64,000 nucleotides of DNA from Shimazuella kribbensis DSM 45090 (lineage in GTDB: Bacteria; Bacillota; Bacilli; Thermoactinomycetales; Thermoactinomycetaceae). A program made the position numbers and the translations under genes. Below are positions 13,006-21,637 of this stretch, piece by piece. Location: contig NZ_ATZF01000012.1 of the NCBI RefSeq assembly GCF_000428065.1, forward strand, positions 110,398-174,397, given 5' to 3'. Positions within the stretch are counted from its first letter, which is position 1. Every line of letters starts with the position of its first letter. The notes under the pieces were generated by a model that was given only the letters and a program-made list of their open reading frames with translations, was not told the DNA's origin and searched no databases.

Positions 13006-13033
13006 CACCCGGGCACAGTGATGTGTCCGGGTG
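13006..13033 (+). terminator. GC-rich hairpin ending cassette C3
   Basis: CACCCGGGCACA / TGTGTCCGGGTG with a GTGA loop and one mismatch; it lies between C3 and the 3' end of the MBL gene and could serve both. Confidence 0.65.
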
Positions 13034-13050
13034 CCGCGTTAAACCCCTTT

Positions 13051-13995
13051 TTAACTAGAGGCCAAAATCGGATTGCTTTGTAACGTAAAAATTTGCCCTT
13101 GTTCGGTTAAAACAATCCGATCTTTTTCTTCTCCCGCTGCCTCTAATAATCGCTCCAAAGGCTCTTCTACTGGTTCTTGTGACAAAACAAAAGTATTCCA
13201 ATGAATGGGTATCAACTGTTTTGCCCCTGTGTCCAAAAACATTTTCCAAGCCTGTTCAGGTGTACAGTGATGCCGTTGAAATGCATCTGGTGAATACGCT
13301 CCGATGGGCATAAATGCGATATCTATCTCCCCTACTTCTCGAAGCCACCTGAAATCTGGTGTATAAGCCGTATCTCCTGGGAAGAAAATACGTGTATTGT
13401 TACGTTCAATCAAGTATCCTGTATAGCCGTAGCTATGATTCCACGGGAAACGATTACCCCAATGTTTTACAGGTACAGCTTGTATCGTAACATCTTCATC
13501 TATTGTTAAGGAATCTCTTCCTCCAAGCTCAAAAATTTCTCCAAAAGGCAAACGTTTTAACAAACCGGATGTTCCTGTCGCAGTAATGACTTTGGTATTT
13601 GCATTAGCAAGTTTTTTTAAAGAAGGCGTATCGAAATGATCCATATGACCATGAGACAATAAAATCAAGTCTACTGGACCGATATCTTCTAGCTTTAGGG
13701 CAGGGGCCATATGACGAGGGATACCTACTTGTGTAAACCCAAGAGAAACACCTGCTTTTTTTCCAAATACCGGATCTGTCAAAATCCGATAACCAAATAA
13801 GTTAATCAAAATAGTAGAATGACCGACCCAACCTACTGTCACTTTATCTGAACTCCATTGATTTGGCTGCAAAAATTGTTTGGGTTGCTGATAGGGGACT
13901 TTTCCATTGAACCGTCTTTGAATAAACAAAAAAAATACCATACATAACAAACCCAGCCCAACAAGAGTAAGGAGTGCCCATCCAATGATTTCCAT
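13051..13995 (-). CDS. MBL-fold metallohydrolase, NAPE-PLD/UlaG-like, membrane-anchored
   Basis: The 314-residue protein begins with a hydrophobic anchor (residues 5-26), then a metallo-beta-lactamase fold. Zinc ligands are visible in LLSHGHMDHFD, in VKHWGNR, in FPGDTAY and in the C-terminal PIHWNTF. The pattern resembles NAPE-PLD-like hydrolases (UlaG class) that cleave phosphoesters or lactones; the substrate is unknown. Monocistronic and convergent with C3. Confidence 0.8.
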   Translation of the reverse strand: MEIIGWALLTLVGLGLLCMVFFLFIQRRFNGKVPYQQPKQFLQPNQWSSDKVTVGWVGHSTILINLFGYRILTDPVFGKKAGVSLGFTQVGIPRHMAPALKLEDIGPVDLILLSHGHMDHFDTPSLKKLANANTKVITATGTSGLLKRLPFGEIFELGGRDSLTIDEDVTIQAVPVKHWGNRFPWNHSYGYTGYLIERNNTRIFFPGDTAYTPDFRWLREVGEIDIAFMPIGAYSPDAFQRHHCTPEQAWKMFLDTGAKQLIPIHWNTFVLSQEPVEEPLERLLEAAGEEKDRIVLTEQGQIFTLQSNPILASS

Positions 13996-14120
13996 TTGTA
14001 AATATACCCCTTTTGCAAGAATTCCTAACTTATTCTAAAATAGCATAGGGAAGCAAATAAATATATCGCAAATTATTCAAAAACAAAATAATTACCTCAG
14101 CACTTGAAAGGAGATTGAAT

Positions 14121-14930
14121 ATGATCCGTCTGTTTGCTACTGATCTCGACGATACACTATTGAATCATGAAAAACAAATTGATCAACATAATTTGGACGC
14201 TTTAGAAAGACTACAACAAGCAGGCATTCAAGTAACAGTAGCCTCTGGTCGTAATGAAGTAGAAATTGATCAAGTCATTAAAAATGTACCAGGTGATTTT
14301 CATCGTGTCTGTCAAAATGGTGCATTTATATATTTAAATTCACAAAAACGAATTTATGACGGTTATTTTGAAGCAGATCTTGCAAAACAAATCTATCAAG
14401 TGGGTAAAAAAGCTGGTATGTATTGTTTTATCGGAACTGCACGTACCATGTATATTTCGGAGAAAAACCCTTTCATTGAAAGAAAATCACAACAAGTAGC
14501 GATTAATCTCGAATATGATCCTATCATTGAAAATCGTCTAGGCGAAGATGTTTTACCAAGCAAGTTTTGTTATCTTGGCGAAGCATCAGAACTACAACAA
14601 CTGAAACAATTGCTACTCCAAACATTCCCTGAGCAAATCGATGCGTTTATTTCTGCACCACACTGTCTAGATGTTATGCCACATGGCATAAACAAAGGAA
14701 ATGGAATTCGCCATTTAGCAGATCACCTTGGATTTGATCTATCCGAAGTTGCTTGTATCGGTGACTCTGAAAACGATATTCCCATGTTTCGAGTAACCCC
14801 TCACAGTTTTGCGATGAGTGTCGCCAAGCAATCTGTCCAAGCAGAGGCAAAACAAGTTGTCGAATCTGTAAGTAAAGCTGCTGATTGGGTGATTGCTTAT
14901 AATGAAAATCTAGCTTTGTCTCAAAAGTAA
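14121..14930 (+). CDS. Cof-type HAD-IIB family phosphatase
   Basis: A 269-residue haloacid-dehalogenase-type phosphatase. Motif I is DLDDTLLN near the N-terminus (nucleophile Asp), motif II is the Ser in TVASGRNE, and motif IV is GDSENDIPMF near the C-terminus, with the Cof-type C2 cap between. Such enzymes dephosphorylate sugar phosphates or cofactors such as PLP or FMN. I choose the ATG at 14121 because GGAG lies 7 bases upstream; the frame also extends to a TTG two codons earlier. Confidence 0.88.
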   Translation: MIRLFATDLDDTLLNHEKQIDQHNLDALERLQQAGIQVTVASGRNEVEIDQVIKNVPGDFHRVCQNGAFIYLNSQKRIYDGYFEADLAKQIYQVGKKAGMYCFIGTARTMYISEKNPFIERKSQQVAINLEYDPIIENRLGEDVLPSKFCYLGEASELQQLKQLLLQTFPEQIDAFISAPHCLDVMPHGINKGNGIRHLADHLGFDLSEVACIGDSENDIPMFRVTPHSFAMSVAKQSVQAEAKQVVESVSKAADWVIAYNENLALSQK

Positions 14931-15005
14931 CTTTACATAAACAAAAGAAGGAAATTTGGGATGCTTCATCTTGTACGAGCCAATCTTATTTTATGTTTGA
15001 TTCCA

Positions 15006-15040
15006 AGCAGAAACACGATCCATTGACCGTGTTTCTGCTC
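15006..15040. terminator. inverted repeat after the HAD gene
   Basis: AGCAGAAACACG / CGTGTTTCTGCT with a 10-base loop. No long T run follows on either strand. It may terminate the HAD gene or insulate it from the opposing cassette C4. Confidence 0.5.
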
Positions 15041-15088
15041 TATTCTTGTTGATTTATATGGAGAAATCGAACTATTTTTCAATCCATT

Positions 15089-15129
15089 GTTGTTCAGCCG
15101 CCATGCTCTGTGCATCACGGCTGAACAAC
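15089..15129 (-). terminator. GC-rich hairpin ending cassette C4
   Basis: A perfect 12-bp inverted repeat (GTTGTTCAGCCG / CGGCTGAACAAC) lies about 30 bp past the C4 stop on the minus strand. Confidence 0.68.
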
Positions 15130-15161
15130 AGTTGGTCCTGAACGATCCGCTCAGAAGTGGA

Positions 15162-15482
15162 TCAGCCACACAACTCCAGCTCGTACTGCTCTGCCCGCTC
15201 CTCGTACTTGGCGAGACGCTCTTGGGCCGAGTAGATGAGGCCCATGACATAAAACGTCTCTCCATCGACGATGACGATGTACTCGCAGTCGTCATGATCG
15301 AAGGTGAACTCACCCTCGACTCCCCAGATGGCAAGGTCCTTCAGTGCCTGCTCAACTGTCTCGATGCCATACATCCAGATGTCGAGGCGGGGGTCACCGA
15401 GTGCCTTCATCACGGCGGTGGTCAGTGCTTCGTCGATGGTGATGTGCTGTCCGCGAACCCAGATCATTTTTGACGACTCCAT
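15162..15482 (-). CDS. orphan cassette gene C4, 106 aa, unknown function
   Basis: Not recognised. An acidic protein, mixed alpha/beta, with EYIVIVDGETFYVMG in the middle and a charged C-terminal helix (residues 81-100). Codons are strongly G/C-ending. A TATAAT box (TTCAAA 17 bases upstream) lies about 50 bases before the gene. The start is open: ATG at 15482, or ATG five codons later (15467), which has GGAG at better spacing. It stands alone on the minus strand between the HAD and EamA genes. Confidence 0.7.
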   Translation of the reverse strand: MESSKMIWVRGQHITIDEALTTAVMKALGDPRLDIWMYGIETVEQALKDLAIWGVEGEFTFDHDDCEYIVIVDGETFYVMGLIYSAQERLAKYEERAEQYELELCG

Positions 15483-15579
15483 CCTTCGATGAGAGATGCT
15501 CAGAACCGATAGTGTTCTATTTTCATTATATAGGATATATTAGGCAATTTGAAGTTGTGGAAACTATTATACAAACTTG

Positions 15580-15665
15580 GACATTGGTTAGAGCGATTAT
15601 ACTGGGGTAATTTCCCTTCCCAAATTTATTCATGTTCCATGGACCCAACTTGGAACTACTTTTTG
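15580..15665 (+). pseudogene. short relic of an EamA-type gene (duplicate of part of the next gene)
   Basis: This stretch closely matches bases 16621-16710 inside the EamA gene: shared blocks include ACATTGGTT, ATTATACT, CCCAAATT, CAACTTGG and TACTTTTTGG, with scattered substitutions. The frame is broken. Farther on (15733-15755) is a copy of the ACTACTC...GAGTAGTTTT terminator that also follows the intact EamA gene. It is therefore the remnant of a duplicated EamA gene. The rest of the gap 15483-16026 holds only the C4 promoter and no convincing gene. Confidence 0.65.
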
Positions 15666-16026
15666 GCTATGCTGCTGCAAAACCCGTTCCATACTCTCGA
15701 GTCCGTTCACAGTTAAATTTCTGATCTCAACTACTCCTTTATCGAGTAGTTTTTTATGCTGTACATGGTATCCCTCGATCGTTCGAACTATGGTACCTAC
15801 CATTTTCGCACCAATGGAACTAATTTATTTGTACTCAATAATCATCAAGTAAATTCCCTCTTTCTTTTGGCTTGTTGTTGATAATCCTAGGCTAAAGGGT
15901 CATATCTATCAAACTTATCAAGAGTAAAAGAAATCTTACTTTTCTTCACTTCTTATAAAATCATAGATTATCATTTCACATTAGCGTTAAAATACTTATG
16001 AAGAACAGGACGAAAGGACTACTTTG

Positions 16027-16986
16027 ATGAAAAAAGCAAGCAATAATGACTTCATTTACTATCTGTTGTTACTTGTAACAATGGTATTCTGGGGAAGTGC
16101 CTTTACAGGAGCAAAACTCGTCGTAGGACAAGTCCCACCTGAGGTAGGGGCTTTTCTGCGTTTTGGATTTGCTGCAATTTTTATGTTTCTTATTTTAATG
16201 AGTCGTAAAACAGGAAGAAATGATGCCCGTTCGATCGAAAAAAAATATTGGATTCCCATCGTTTTATTAGGAGTTACAGGTGTTGCCCTATATAATTTAT
16301 TCTTTTTTTGGGGTGTCTCGTATTCTTTTGCATCGGACGGAAGTAGTATTGTTCCAACCATAAGTCCCGTTGTTACTACTATCTTAGCGATTATATTTCT
16401 AAAAAATAAAATAACAAACCGTCAAATAATCGGACTAGTCATTTGTTTAGTGGGGGCTACCTTTTATTTTTTCGGGATGTATCATCCTACCGGAAACGCT
16501 TCTCATCGACTACTCGGTAACGTATTTTTTCTGGCTTGTGCTTGTTGTTGGGGTGTTTATACGATACTAGGTAATAAAGTGTTAGCTGTATTAAAGCCAC
16601 TCCCTGTTACTGCTTATGCAACATTGGTTGGCGCCATTATACTTGGAGTGATTTCTCTCCCCAAATTGGCTGACGTTTCATGGAGCCAACTTGGGAGTAC
16701 TTTTTGGTTATTGCAAATTTACCTTGGTTTTTTCTGCACCGCACTTGCCAATTGGTTTTATTATTCCGGTGTAAAGCAGCTAGGAGCATCCAAAGCATCA
16801 ACATTCATGTATTTTGTTCCCATAAATGGATTATGGATTTCCATGGTATTCTTACAAGAATCGCTGACCTCAGTACAACTGATCGCCATTGTAATAATGT
16901 TGGTTGGAGTATGGTTTGTAAACAAGAAAAAAAAGAAAAAAAACAGGATAAAAGAAAACAAAATCAATGCGAAAACAGTCAGTTAA
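16027..16986 (+). CDS. EamA/DMT-family transporter
   Basis: A 319-residue membrane protein with ten predicted helices in two EamA repeats (about residues 10-145 and 160-300). The family exports amino acids or other small metabolites; substrate unknown. The C-terminus is very lysine-rich (KKKKKKNR). The ATG at 16027 has AAAGGA 8 bases upstream; the frame also has a TTG one codon earlier. A degraded duplicate lies 1 kb upstream. Confidence 0.87.
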   Translation: MKKASNNDFIYYLLLLVTMVFWGSAFTGAKLVVGQVPPEVGAFLRFGFAAIFMFLILMSRKTGRNDARSIEKKYWIPIVLLGVTGVALYNLFFFWGVSYSFASDGSSIVPTISPVVTTILAIIFLKNKITNRQIIGLVICLVGATFYFFGMYHPTGNASHRLLGNVFFLACACCWGVYTILGNKVLAVLKPLPVTAYATLVGAIILGVISLPKLADVSWSQLGSTFWLLQIYLGFFCTALANWFYYSGVKQLGASKASTFMYFVPINGLWISMVFLQESLTSVQLIAIVIMLVGVWFVNKKKKKKNRIKENKINAKTVS

Positions 16987-17057
16987 CCAAACATAATCTA
17001 TGCGAAAGAGCAGTGTGGGTTCTATGTCACTCCAATTTTTTAAAACGGATTTTTTAT

Positions 17058-17084
17058 AAAAACTACTCCTAACCGAGTAGTTTT
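17058..17084. terminator. terminator between the EamA gene and a SnoaL-like pseudogene
   Basis: ACTACTC, loop, GAGTAGTTTT, flanked by A and T tracts, so it may work both ways. A near copy stands at 15733-15755. Confidence 0.75.
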
Positions 17085-17085
17085 C

Positions 17086-17345
17086 TTATATAGATATACC
17101 TAGTTGTTTGTTCATTATTCCCATATCAATCCATCCCTGATGCTCGGCAATCTTTCCATCTATCACCCGATACTGACGAAATAAGACTATGTCTATCGTC
17201 TTCCCAGTTGGAGCATTTCCAAAAAATACACCCTCATGTGTTCCTTTGACATTCATTCTAGTGATTACTTACTCTCCTTGTGCGATGGTATCTTCAATTA
17301 TGTATTGCTTATCTGGGAAAACTACTAAGATGGCTTTCTCAAATT
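17086..17345 (-). pseudogene. SnoaL-like polyketide cyclase / ester cyclase, C-terminal relic
   Basis: Read on the minus strand, this encodes the C-terminal half of a SnoaL-like protein: FPDKQYIIEDTIAQGE, a TAA stop, then VITRMNVKGTHEGVFFG, NAPTGKTIDIVLF, YRVIDGKIAEHQGWIDM and QLGISI. The in-frame TAA stands where the family usually has a charged residue (GDKVV-type motif), and the N-terminal half is missing. It is a pseudogene. The gap continues to C5 with no other gene. Confidence 0.7.
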
Positions 17346-17475
17346 AACGATACATTTATACATCTATTTTTCTCCTTCTAAATTAAATTTATTTTCAAAA
17401 AAATGATCCCAAATGAAATTTACTTGCTATATAATAAAAAGTAGTTCTCGACCCATTGGGTGGAAGGAAACGCTC

Positions 17476-17811
17476 ATGACCAATATCCTCGTTGCAACGT
17501 CCGAAGGTTCCCATTCCATCGCCGATCGGGAGATCGCCGAGATCGAGGCAGCACTCCGCGCCGGCCTGAAGGATGCAATCCAAGAAGGTTACGACGTAAC
17601 GGAGGAGATCCTCGACCCCGTCTTCAGCCTGCTCGCCGACGACAAGCAGCACTCTCATGTCCCCTCGAAGCTGAGGGAGATCATCGCAGGTCACCGGCAC
17701 AACAACCGCCGGTACCTCGACCGGTACCTCAACAACTACGATGGCATCGAAAACCTCGGAGCGTTCATCGGCTACACCATCGAAGACCTCGAGGAGTTCA
17801 TCTACTCGTGA
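17476..17811 (+). CDS. orphan cassette gene C5, 111 aa, unknown function
   Basis: Not recognised. A highly charged, probably all-helical protein with no membrane segment: helices at about residues 15-40 and 65-85 and an acidic C-terminus (EDLEEFIYS). Base composition is strikingly GC-rich (40 of 60 bases in 17521-17580), against AT-rich flanks. A TATAAT box is at 17430 and GGAAGG precedes the ATG. The leader motif CTATATAATA...GTAGTTC is nearly the same as that of C10. It ends in a hairpin and faces the response regulator gene. Confidence 0.75.
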   Translation: MTNILVATSEGSHSIADREIAEIEAALRAGLKDAIQEGYDVTEEILDPVFSLLADDKQHSHVPSKLREIIAGHRHNNRRYLDRYLNNYDGIENLGAFIGYTIEDLEEFIYS

Positions 17812-17838
17812 AGCAGTGTCTTCCCTGATGGGGCGAAA

Positions 17839-17869
17839 TGCCAGGACTCACCCAAGTGAGCTCCTGGCA
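17839..17869 (+). terminator. GC-rich hairpin ending cassette C5
   Basis: TGCCAGGA / TCCTGGCA with an inner CAC/GTG pairing, 28 bp past the stop. Confidence 0.68.
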
Positions 17870-17890
17870 CCCCAATTATTCTCCACCTCC

Positions 17891-18553
17891 TCACAAATTA
17901 AAACGATACCCAGCCCCCCAGATCGTCTCAATAAACGGTGTAGCAGATTGTATTTTCTCTCTCAGTTTCCGAATATGAACCACGACCGTCGCTACATCTC
18001 CATTGGAATCCATGCCCCATATCTTTTCAAACAAATGATCTTTATTAAATACTTGATTGGGATGAGAGGCGAGAAAGTACAACAGGTCAAATTCTTTGTT
18101 TGTTAAAATCACTTCTTTGCCACCCAACTTGACACGATGGGATACAGGATTAATCGTCAGTTCTCGAATCGTAATCGATTTGTCACGCTGCTCTTTATGC
18201 GAAAGTCGTGCATAGCGGCTCAGATGTGCTCTTACGCGGGCAACCAATTCATTTGGACTAAATGGTTTGGTAATAAAATCATCTGCCCCCAAACCCAAGC
18301 CTCTGATTTTATCGATTTCTTCTCTTTTCGCGGTTACAAATAGAATCGAAATATCTTTCACTTCCCTCACTTGCCTACATATCTCAAATCCGTCCATTTG
18401 TGGCAGCATCAGATCAAAAGTTTCATGCAAAGCCACTTGCAATCCTCTGTAACCATCTGTTTCGATTACTACTTCAAATCCATTTAACTCCAAGTAATCT
18501 CGCTGTAATTCGGCAATACTGAGTTCGTCTTCAATGATCAAAATCTTTTCCAT
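17891..18553 (-). CDS. OmpR/PhoB-type response regulator with a shortened receiver core
   Basis: The 220-residue protein has an N-terminal receiver domain and a C-terminal winged helix (residues about 125-218, ending TIWGAGYRFNL). The acidic pair (IIEDE), Thr (FVTAK) and Lys (ITKPF) are present. The usual FDLxxxDLMLP strand reads FDLMLPQMDG, five residues shorter than the norm; the sister regulator at 26144 has VDMVILDIMMPKMDG. One Asp remains, but strand beta-3 is cut, so phosphorylation is probably lost or changed. The gene overlaps its sensor kinase gene by a few codons. Confidence 0.88.
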   Translation of the reverse strand: MEKILIIEDELSIAELQRDYLELNGFEVVIETDGYRGLQVALHETFDLMLPQMDGFEICRQVREVKDISILFVTAKREEIDKIRGLGLGADDFITKPFSPNELVARVRAHLSRYARLSHKEQRDKSITIRELTINPVSHRVKLGGKEVILTNKEFDLLYFLASHPNQVFNKDHLFEKIWGMDSNGDVATVVVHIRKLREKIQSATPFIETIWGAGYRFNL

Positions 18554-20042
18554 CTGAACTTCCCTTTCGGTAGTGGAAATCGTGACGGTTAGGCATGTAA
18601 CGAGGAAGGGTGAAGGAAATCATGGTACCTTGCTGCCATTGACTGTATACCTTGATCTGTCCATCGTGCCCTTCAACGATTTGCTTGGCGATCGCAAGTC
18701 CAATCCCGCTACCACCACTGTTTGAATTTCTACTTGGCTCTACACGGTAAAATTGATCGAGGACAAAGGGAAGGTCTTTTTCCGATATCCCTTGGCCATT
18801 ATCGCTGATACGAACAAGTACATCATCCTCTTTCACATCATAACCTACATGAATAATTAACGATTCTTCTTTACGATAAGCGATACTATTTTGGATAATA
18901 TTGAGGATAACCCGCTTCATTTGATCACGATCTACATAAACCTCTACTTCCCTCTCGCTTTCCCAAATCACTTCTGCATTTTGTGCAAGCAGCTCCATTT
19001 GCATTTCTTGAAAACATGCTCTTAAGTAACTTGGGAGGAGAGTAGACTGAAAATGGTAAGGATACTGTTCCAAATCCAGCTTAGAAAACAAAAATAAATC
19101 CTCAATCCGTTGATTTAAATCCTCTGCTTTTTGTTTGATGGTTGCTAAATACTTTGCCTGCTTTTCTGGTGTATTGGCAACTCCATCTTGCAAACCCTCG
19201 ATATATCCTTTAATCGAAGTGATGGGAGTTTTTAAATCATGCGAAATATGGGAGATCAATTCTTTTCGACTTTGTTCATAGCTCAGGCGTATTTGGATTG
19301 TCTCCTTTAATCGTATTCGCATATCTTCAAAGGCACGGCATAATTGACCGATTTCATCTACTTCTGTACTCTCTACTGGTGTATCCAAATCCCCTGCTTG
19401 TATTCTCCTTGTAGAATGTTCCAATCCTTTTAAACGTGCAAATACTTTACGGGATAAGAAGTAATTAAAAAATACATTTGTCAATACCAAGAGCAAAAAG
19501 AGTGCCCCTGCAATGACAGGACCATAGGTAGTCATAATATCAGCAATCGGATTACGCTCTTTTAACAAATAGATACTTCCTGCTTCTTGATCCGGAAACA
19601 CAAAATCATATTTTAAATAGGAAAACAGTCTTCCATTTACAAACAAGCTATTGCGGACATTGAGATTTGCAGGTTCATAGGGGGGCAAAGCCATCGTTTC
19701 ATTCGACCAGCGATAGGAGTGAGACGAAAACAAAATATCTTGCTTTTTACGAATGATCAACCCCAATCCTTGTGCTTCCACGAGTTTATCCCATTTTTTT
19801 TGCACAGTAGCTTTTGTCAACGCTTCTGGTTGATCTGTCGCTATTTTTTTCAATTCCTCGGCTATGCGATATTCTGTTTGAGATAAAGGTTTCACTGCAA
19901 AATGATACTTATAAAAATTTTTATAGATATACCAGTCATCTGTGATGATAGCTGCAATGAGATAAATCATACTTAGTTGAATGGTGAGTGTGATCACTAG
20001 CATAATGGTATAAGACCATAATAATTTCACACGAATCGTCAT
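18531..20042 (-). CDS. sensor histidine kinase partner of the shortened response regulator
   Basis: A membrane kinase of 503 residues: two transmembrane helices (near residues 8-32 and 170-192) flank an extracellular sensor region. HAMP domain, HisKA (SHISHDLKTP with the phosphorylated His) and HATPase_c (NSIAYRKEE, DNGQGISEKD, GGSGIGLAI) follow. All kinase motifs look intact. I choose the ATG at 20042 with AGAGG 8 bases upstream; the frame extends to a TTG at 20072 without a Shine-Dalgarno. It overlaps the regulator gene by 23 bp. Confidence 0.9.
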   Translation of the reverse strand: MTIRVKLLWSYTIMLVITLTIQLSMIYLIAAIITDDWYIYKNFYKYHFAVKPLSQTEYRIAEELKKIATDQPEALTKATVQKKWDKLVEAQGLGLIIRKKQDILFSSHSYRWSNETMALPPYEPANLNVRNSLFVNGRLFSYLKYDFVFPDQEAGSIYLLKERNPIADIMTTYGPVIAGALFLLLVLTNVFFNYFLSRKVFARLKGLEHSTRRIQAGDLDTPVESTEVDEIGQLCRAFEDMRIRLKETIQIRLSYEQSRKELISHISHDLKTPITSIKGYIEGLQDGVANTPEKQAKYLATIKQKAEDLNQRIEDLFLFSKLDLEQYPYHFQSTLLPSYLRACFQEMQMELLAQNAEVIWESEREVEVYVDRDQMKRVILNIIQNSIAYRKEESLIIHVGYDVKEDDVLVRISDNGQGISEKDLPFVLDQFYRVEPSRNSNSGGSGIGLAIAKQIVEGHDGQIKVYSQWQQGTMISFTLPRYMPNRHDFHYRKGSSDGKDFDH

Positions 20043-20074
20043 TGTCATTTCCTCTGCCTTATTTTTGAGCAAAA

Positions 20075-20100
20075 ATCCCCTATTGAATAGGGGATTTACA
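20075..20100. terminator. inverted repeat upstream of the kinase gene
   Basis: CCCCTATTGAATAGGGG: on the minus strand it lies after the truncated reading frame at 20119 and before the kinase start. Confidence 0.5.
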
Positions 20101-20118
20101 CTTTCTTATTTTATCCGA

Positions 20119-20245
20119 TTACTTCACTTCTATTTGTTTTTCAACTGCCCATGTACCAACTGGTTGTGCTTGATAAGTAACACCATCTTGCCACTGTCCT
20201 TGGCTAATCGCAAACGTACCAACAGCACCTTTCTCCTTGTGATAC
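20119..20245 (-). pseudogene. C-terminal fragment of an unknown protein, cut off beside the tnpB element
   Basis: On the minus strand an open frame without a start encodes about 40 residues (KGAVGTFAISQGQWQDG, VTYQAQPVGTWAVEKQIEVK) ending in TAA. It begins about 45 bp from the right end of the tnpB element. The 5' part is not found on the far side of the element, so the insertion was linked to a deletion or later decay. I do not recognise the family. Confidence 0.5.
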
Positions 20246-20335
20246 GTTCACTATACGGGAGAAAAATAAACCCTCAAGAAAGAAAAGAATGAGCCTCTCC
20301 CGCTTACGCTTCGCTAAGAAGCGGGAGTTTCTTAC

Positions 20336-20476
20336 CACCAGAACCAAAATGACTTCACGTATCTAAGGGTTTTCCTTCTATACTCGATCGAAGTGATCGG
20401 AATGCATCGAGATTCCTAAGTAAGCAACAGGTACAACATGTACCAGGGTCGGAACAGACCATCTACTACTTTTCGT
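20336..20476 (-). ncRNA. predicted omega (reRNA) guide scaffold region of the tnpB element
   Basis: The non-coding stretch between the tnpB stop and the right-end hairpin. In this family the 3' end of tnpB plus this region gives the guide RNA, with the guide read from the host DNA past the right end. Several short inverted repeats are visible (such as TGGTACATGTTGTACC). Placement is by family analogy. Confidence 0.5.
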
Positions 20477-21637
20477 TTAAGCGATCCGTAGATACGTTTG
20501 CTTGGTGGACACATCCAGATGATAGATCTCTCCATAGAGCGATTTAGCTAGAATATTTCTTGCTCCATGCGTATCACGATGTTCTTGATAGCCACAGGAA
20601 CAGCGATAGTTTCTAGAAGAGACCTTCTTTCTCTTCTTGCAGACAGGACATGTCTGACTCGTATACGACTCATCGATTGGATGAAGCCTCATTCCCTTCA
20701 TTGCTAACTTGTATAGTAAGTACTTCTTTACTTTTCCAAAGGACCAATTGGAGAGACGCTGTGCTTGTTTTCGTGTTGCTCTCTTCTTCTGTCTCGTCTT
20801 TCTTTGTACTCCTTCTGGATTCCCTATATGAACATTCGATACTGCTTGGTTTACACACCAATCGACAAACTGTTTGGTCGTTTTATGGAGGGCATCTTGT
20901 AGTTGTTTTTCGGATTTCGAAAGCACATATCGTTTGGCCTTCTGGTACTTTTTCCACTGACGAGAACCTTTTTTACACTTGGACTGAAGGCGCTGAATCT
21001 CTGCTACCTTCTTATTTCGGAGTCGATGAATCGAGCGCACTTTCCGACCGGTAATGATGATGGCCTCTCCGGTTTCTGCAAAAGCAGCAAGGCTATGGAT
21101 TTCACCAAGATCTACTCCAACAGATTGTTTCTTCTGATAGGGTTGATTCTCTTTTCCATCTTCAAAAGCAATCGATAGATAAAGCCCATAATCATAGCAA
21201 AGTTCGATTTCTTTGATCATCCCTTTTGGAAAATTTCGAGTATATAGCACAATCGGTTTCTCCCGTTTTCCATCATGGATTCCCATCGATAGCTCTATTT
21301 TTTCATTTGCATGAATTTTGAAGCCATCTTTTGCCCACTTGGTATTGAAATGGTTCTTGTTTCGGTAGGGATAACGTGCGGTTTTCCTTCCTTTTTGGAT
21401 GGCTTGGTGTGCAGTGTCTCTGGCAAATAGATACTTGTGACAAACTGCTTGAATCGATTGGCTATGTAGATGAAACTTCCCTTTGGTCACTTTTTGTAAT
21501 TCGGACTTCGTGATCCACTTTCCATTGTCTACATAATGTTGTCTGGAAAGAGATAAACAATGGTTCCAAACCAATGCAGATTCACGGTTACAGGCAAAGA
21601 GACGATCCCTATCGGATTTCGATGTAGTGAAGTACAC
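20477..21637 (-). CDS. tnpB: RNA-guided nuclease TnpB (IS200/IS605 OrfB)
   Basis: The 386-residue protein has the RuvC-like nuclease core: catalytic Asp in SVGVDLGEIH, Glu in HIGNPEGVQRK and final Asp in EHRDTHGARNIL. A zinc finger (CPVCKK ... CSCG) lies between the second and third. It looks complete and active. The GTG start at 21637 is uncertain: the coding frame continues upstream as ILRAKK, matching the usual TnpB N-terminus, but only an ATA (with GAGGGGGG 8 bases before it) could start it. Confidence 0.92.
   Translation of the reverse strand: MYFTTSKSDRDRLFACNRESALVWNHCLSLSRQHYVDNGKWITKSELQKVTKGKFHLHSQSIQAVCHKYLFARDTAHQAIQKGRKTARYPYRNKNHFNTKWAKDGFKIHANEKIELSMGIHDGKREKPIVLYTRNFPKGMIKEIELCYDYGLYLSIAFEDGKENQPYQKKQSVGVDLGEIHSLAAFAETGEAIIITGRKVRSIHRLRNKKVAEIQRLQSKCKKGSRQWKKYQKAKRYVLSKSEKQLQDALHKTTKQFVDWCVNQAVSNVHIGNPEGVQRKTRQKKRATRKQAQRLSNWSFGKVKKYLLYKLAMKGMRLHPIDESYTSQTCPVCKKRKKVSSRNYRCSCGYQEHRDTHGARNILAKSLYGEIYHLDVSTKQTYLRIA

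Noticed and set aside
15657..15827. Minus-strand frame of about 57 codons (MVGTIVRTIEGYHVQHKKLL...) in the gap before the EamA gene
   Set aside because: It runs through the terminator copy and the antisense of the EamA relic, has no clear Shine-Dalgarno, and matches nothing I know. Probably chance.
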